Assembly: GCA_029939575.1 (NCBI GenBank)
Contig: JAOZSR010000010.1
Span: 5,329 to 60,063, forward strand
Direction: 5' to 3'
DNA from: Fidelibacterota bacterium
Lineage (GTDB): Bacteria; Fidelibacterota; UBA2242; JAOZSR01
DNA length: 54,735 bases
The notes beneath the pieces were generated by a model. The model made no database searches. It saw only the letters and a program-made list of their open reading frames with translations, and was not told where the DNA came from. Of the stretch, positions 54,600-54,735 are shown one piece after another. The position numbers were made by a program, and so were the translations under genes. Numbering within the stretch: the first letter of the stretch is position 1; each line of letters opens with the position of its first letter.

Positions 54600-54735
54600 G
54601 GTTCGAAGCTGTCTTTCCGTCGAAAGCCGGACATAGTCTGAGGCTGCCTAGCAATGAAGAATCTCGCCGATAATTGTAGAAGATTCTTTCAGTCAAAAAC
54701 CTGATTGTAAACATTCGTACCTCATTCAGAATACC
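54600..54735 (-). repeat. Dispersed palindromic repeat, copy 2 (inverted, reaches window end)
   Basis: GAAGAATCT (54656-54664) faces AGATTCTTT (54681-54689). The reverse complement of 54639-54670 matches 16500-16531 at 26 of 32 positions, and the right end (CTCATTCAGAATACC) corresponds to the GTCATTCTGA end of copy 1. It has an extra stretch of about 20 bases inside. It may continue past the window. Confidence 0.65.

Noticed and set aside
1-54735. CRISPR arrays, rRNA genes, insertion sequences and phage genes
   Set aside because: No regularly spaced repeats, rRNA segments, transposase or phage motifs were seen anywhere in the window.

Overview
The window is AT-rich, gene-dense DNA from a Gram-negative (diderm) bacterium. 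Secreted proteins with Type IX secretion (T9SS) type A C-terminal sorting domains, a PorV-family outer-membrane protein, a TonB-dependent receptor with a carboxypeptidase-regulatory-like N-terminus, several TolC/HlyD export parts and MurA/MurB all point to the FCB group. A flagellin gene next to T9SS features, and large secreted proteins carrying Asp/Gly-rich calcium-type loops, fit lineages such as Calditrichota, KSB1 or Neomarinimicrobiota better than classical Bacteroidota. This placement is inference; there is no rRNA or other definitive marker here.

Layout. 1-5.3 kb: a partial NapH/CcoG-like iron-sulfur membrane protein, a flagellin on the opposite strand, a TauE/SafE exporter with a small membrane partner, and an outer-membrane barrel protein that seems to start at ATT. 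5.3-10.7 kb (minus): an export operon with two HlyD-type adaptors, a MacB-type permease and a TolC channel, but no ATPase. 10.8-12.6 kb (minus): crcB, a DUF190 gene and plsX. 12.9-15.8 kb (minus): pmbA/tldD, with a twin-arginine-like signal on TldD only. 15.8-16.6 kb: a regulatory intergenic region with a CRP/FNR-like palindrome, a possible small RNA and a dispersed repeat. 16.6-21.6 kb (minus): tryptophanase, a PadR regulator with a small membrane protein, and an ABC-2 transporter operon with a LolA-like protein. 21.8-24.3 kb (minus): murA and murB, bracketed by a perfect 69-bp direct repeat. 24.7-35.5 kb (minus): a TonB receptor / large secreted protein / PorV operon, an FG-GAP T9SS cargo and a sodium:solute symporter.

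35.6-42.5 kb (minus) is the most unusual locus. It is a tightly packed operon of a DUF4956 membrane protein, an HlyD-like adaptor fused to a putative beta-propeller, a TolC-family channel, a VTC-domain (polyphosphate polymerase-like) protein and a T9SS-exported lamin-tail-domain protein. I propose it as a candidate trans-envelope polyphosphate synthesis and export system that needs no separate ATPase, because in yeast VTC-type synthesis itself drives polymer translocation.

43.2-48.7 kb (plus): a very large secreted GH13 alpha-glucan enzyme and a neighbouring T9SS protein. 48.9-52.9 kb (plus): a B12-binding-type radical SAM protein, a DUF4416 protein and an S9-peptidase-like protein whose catalytic triad looks lost. 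52.9-54.4 kb (minus): a DUF3467 protein, a zinc-ribbon acidic protein and an unknown protein preceded by an 18-bp palindrome. The window ends in a second, inverted copy of the dispersed repeat.
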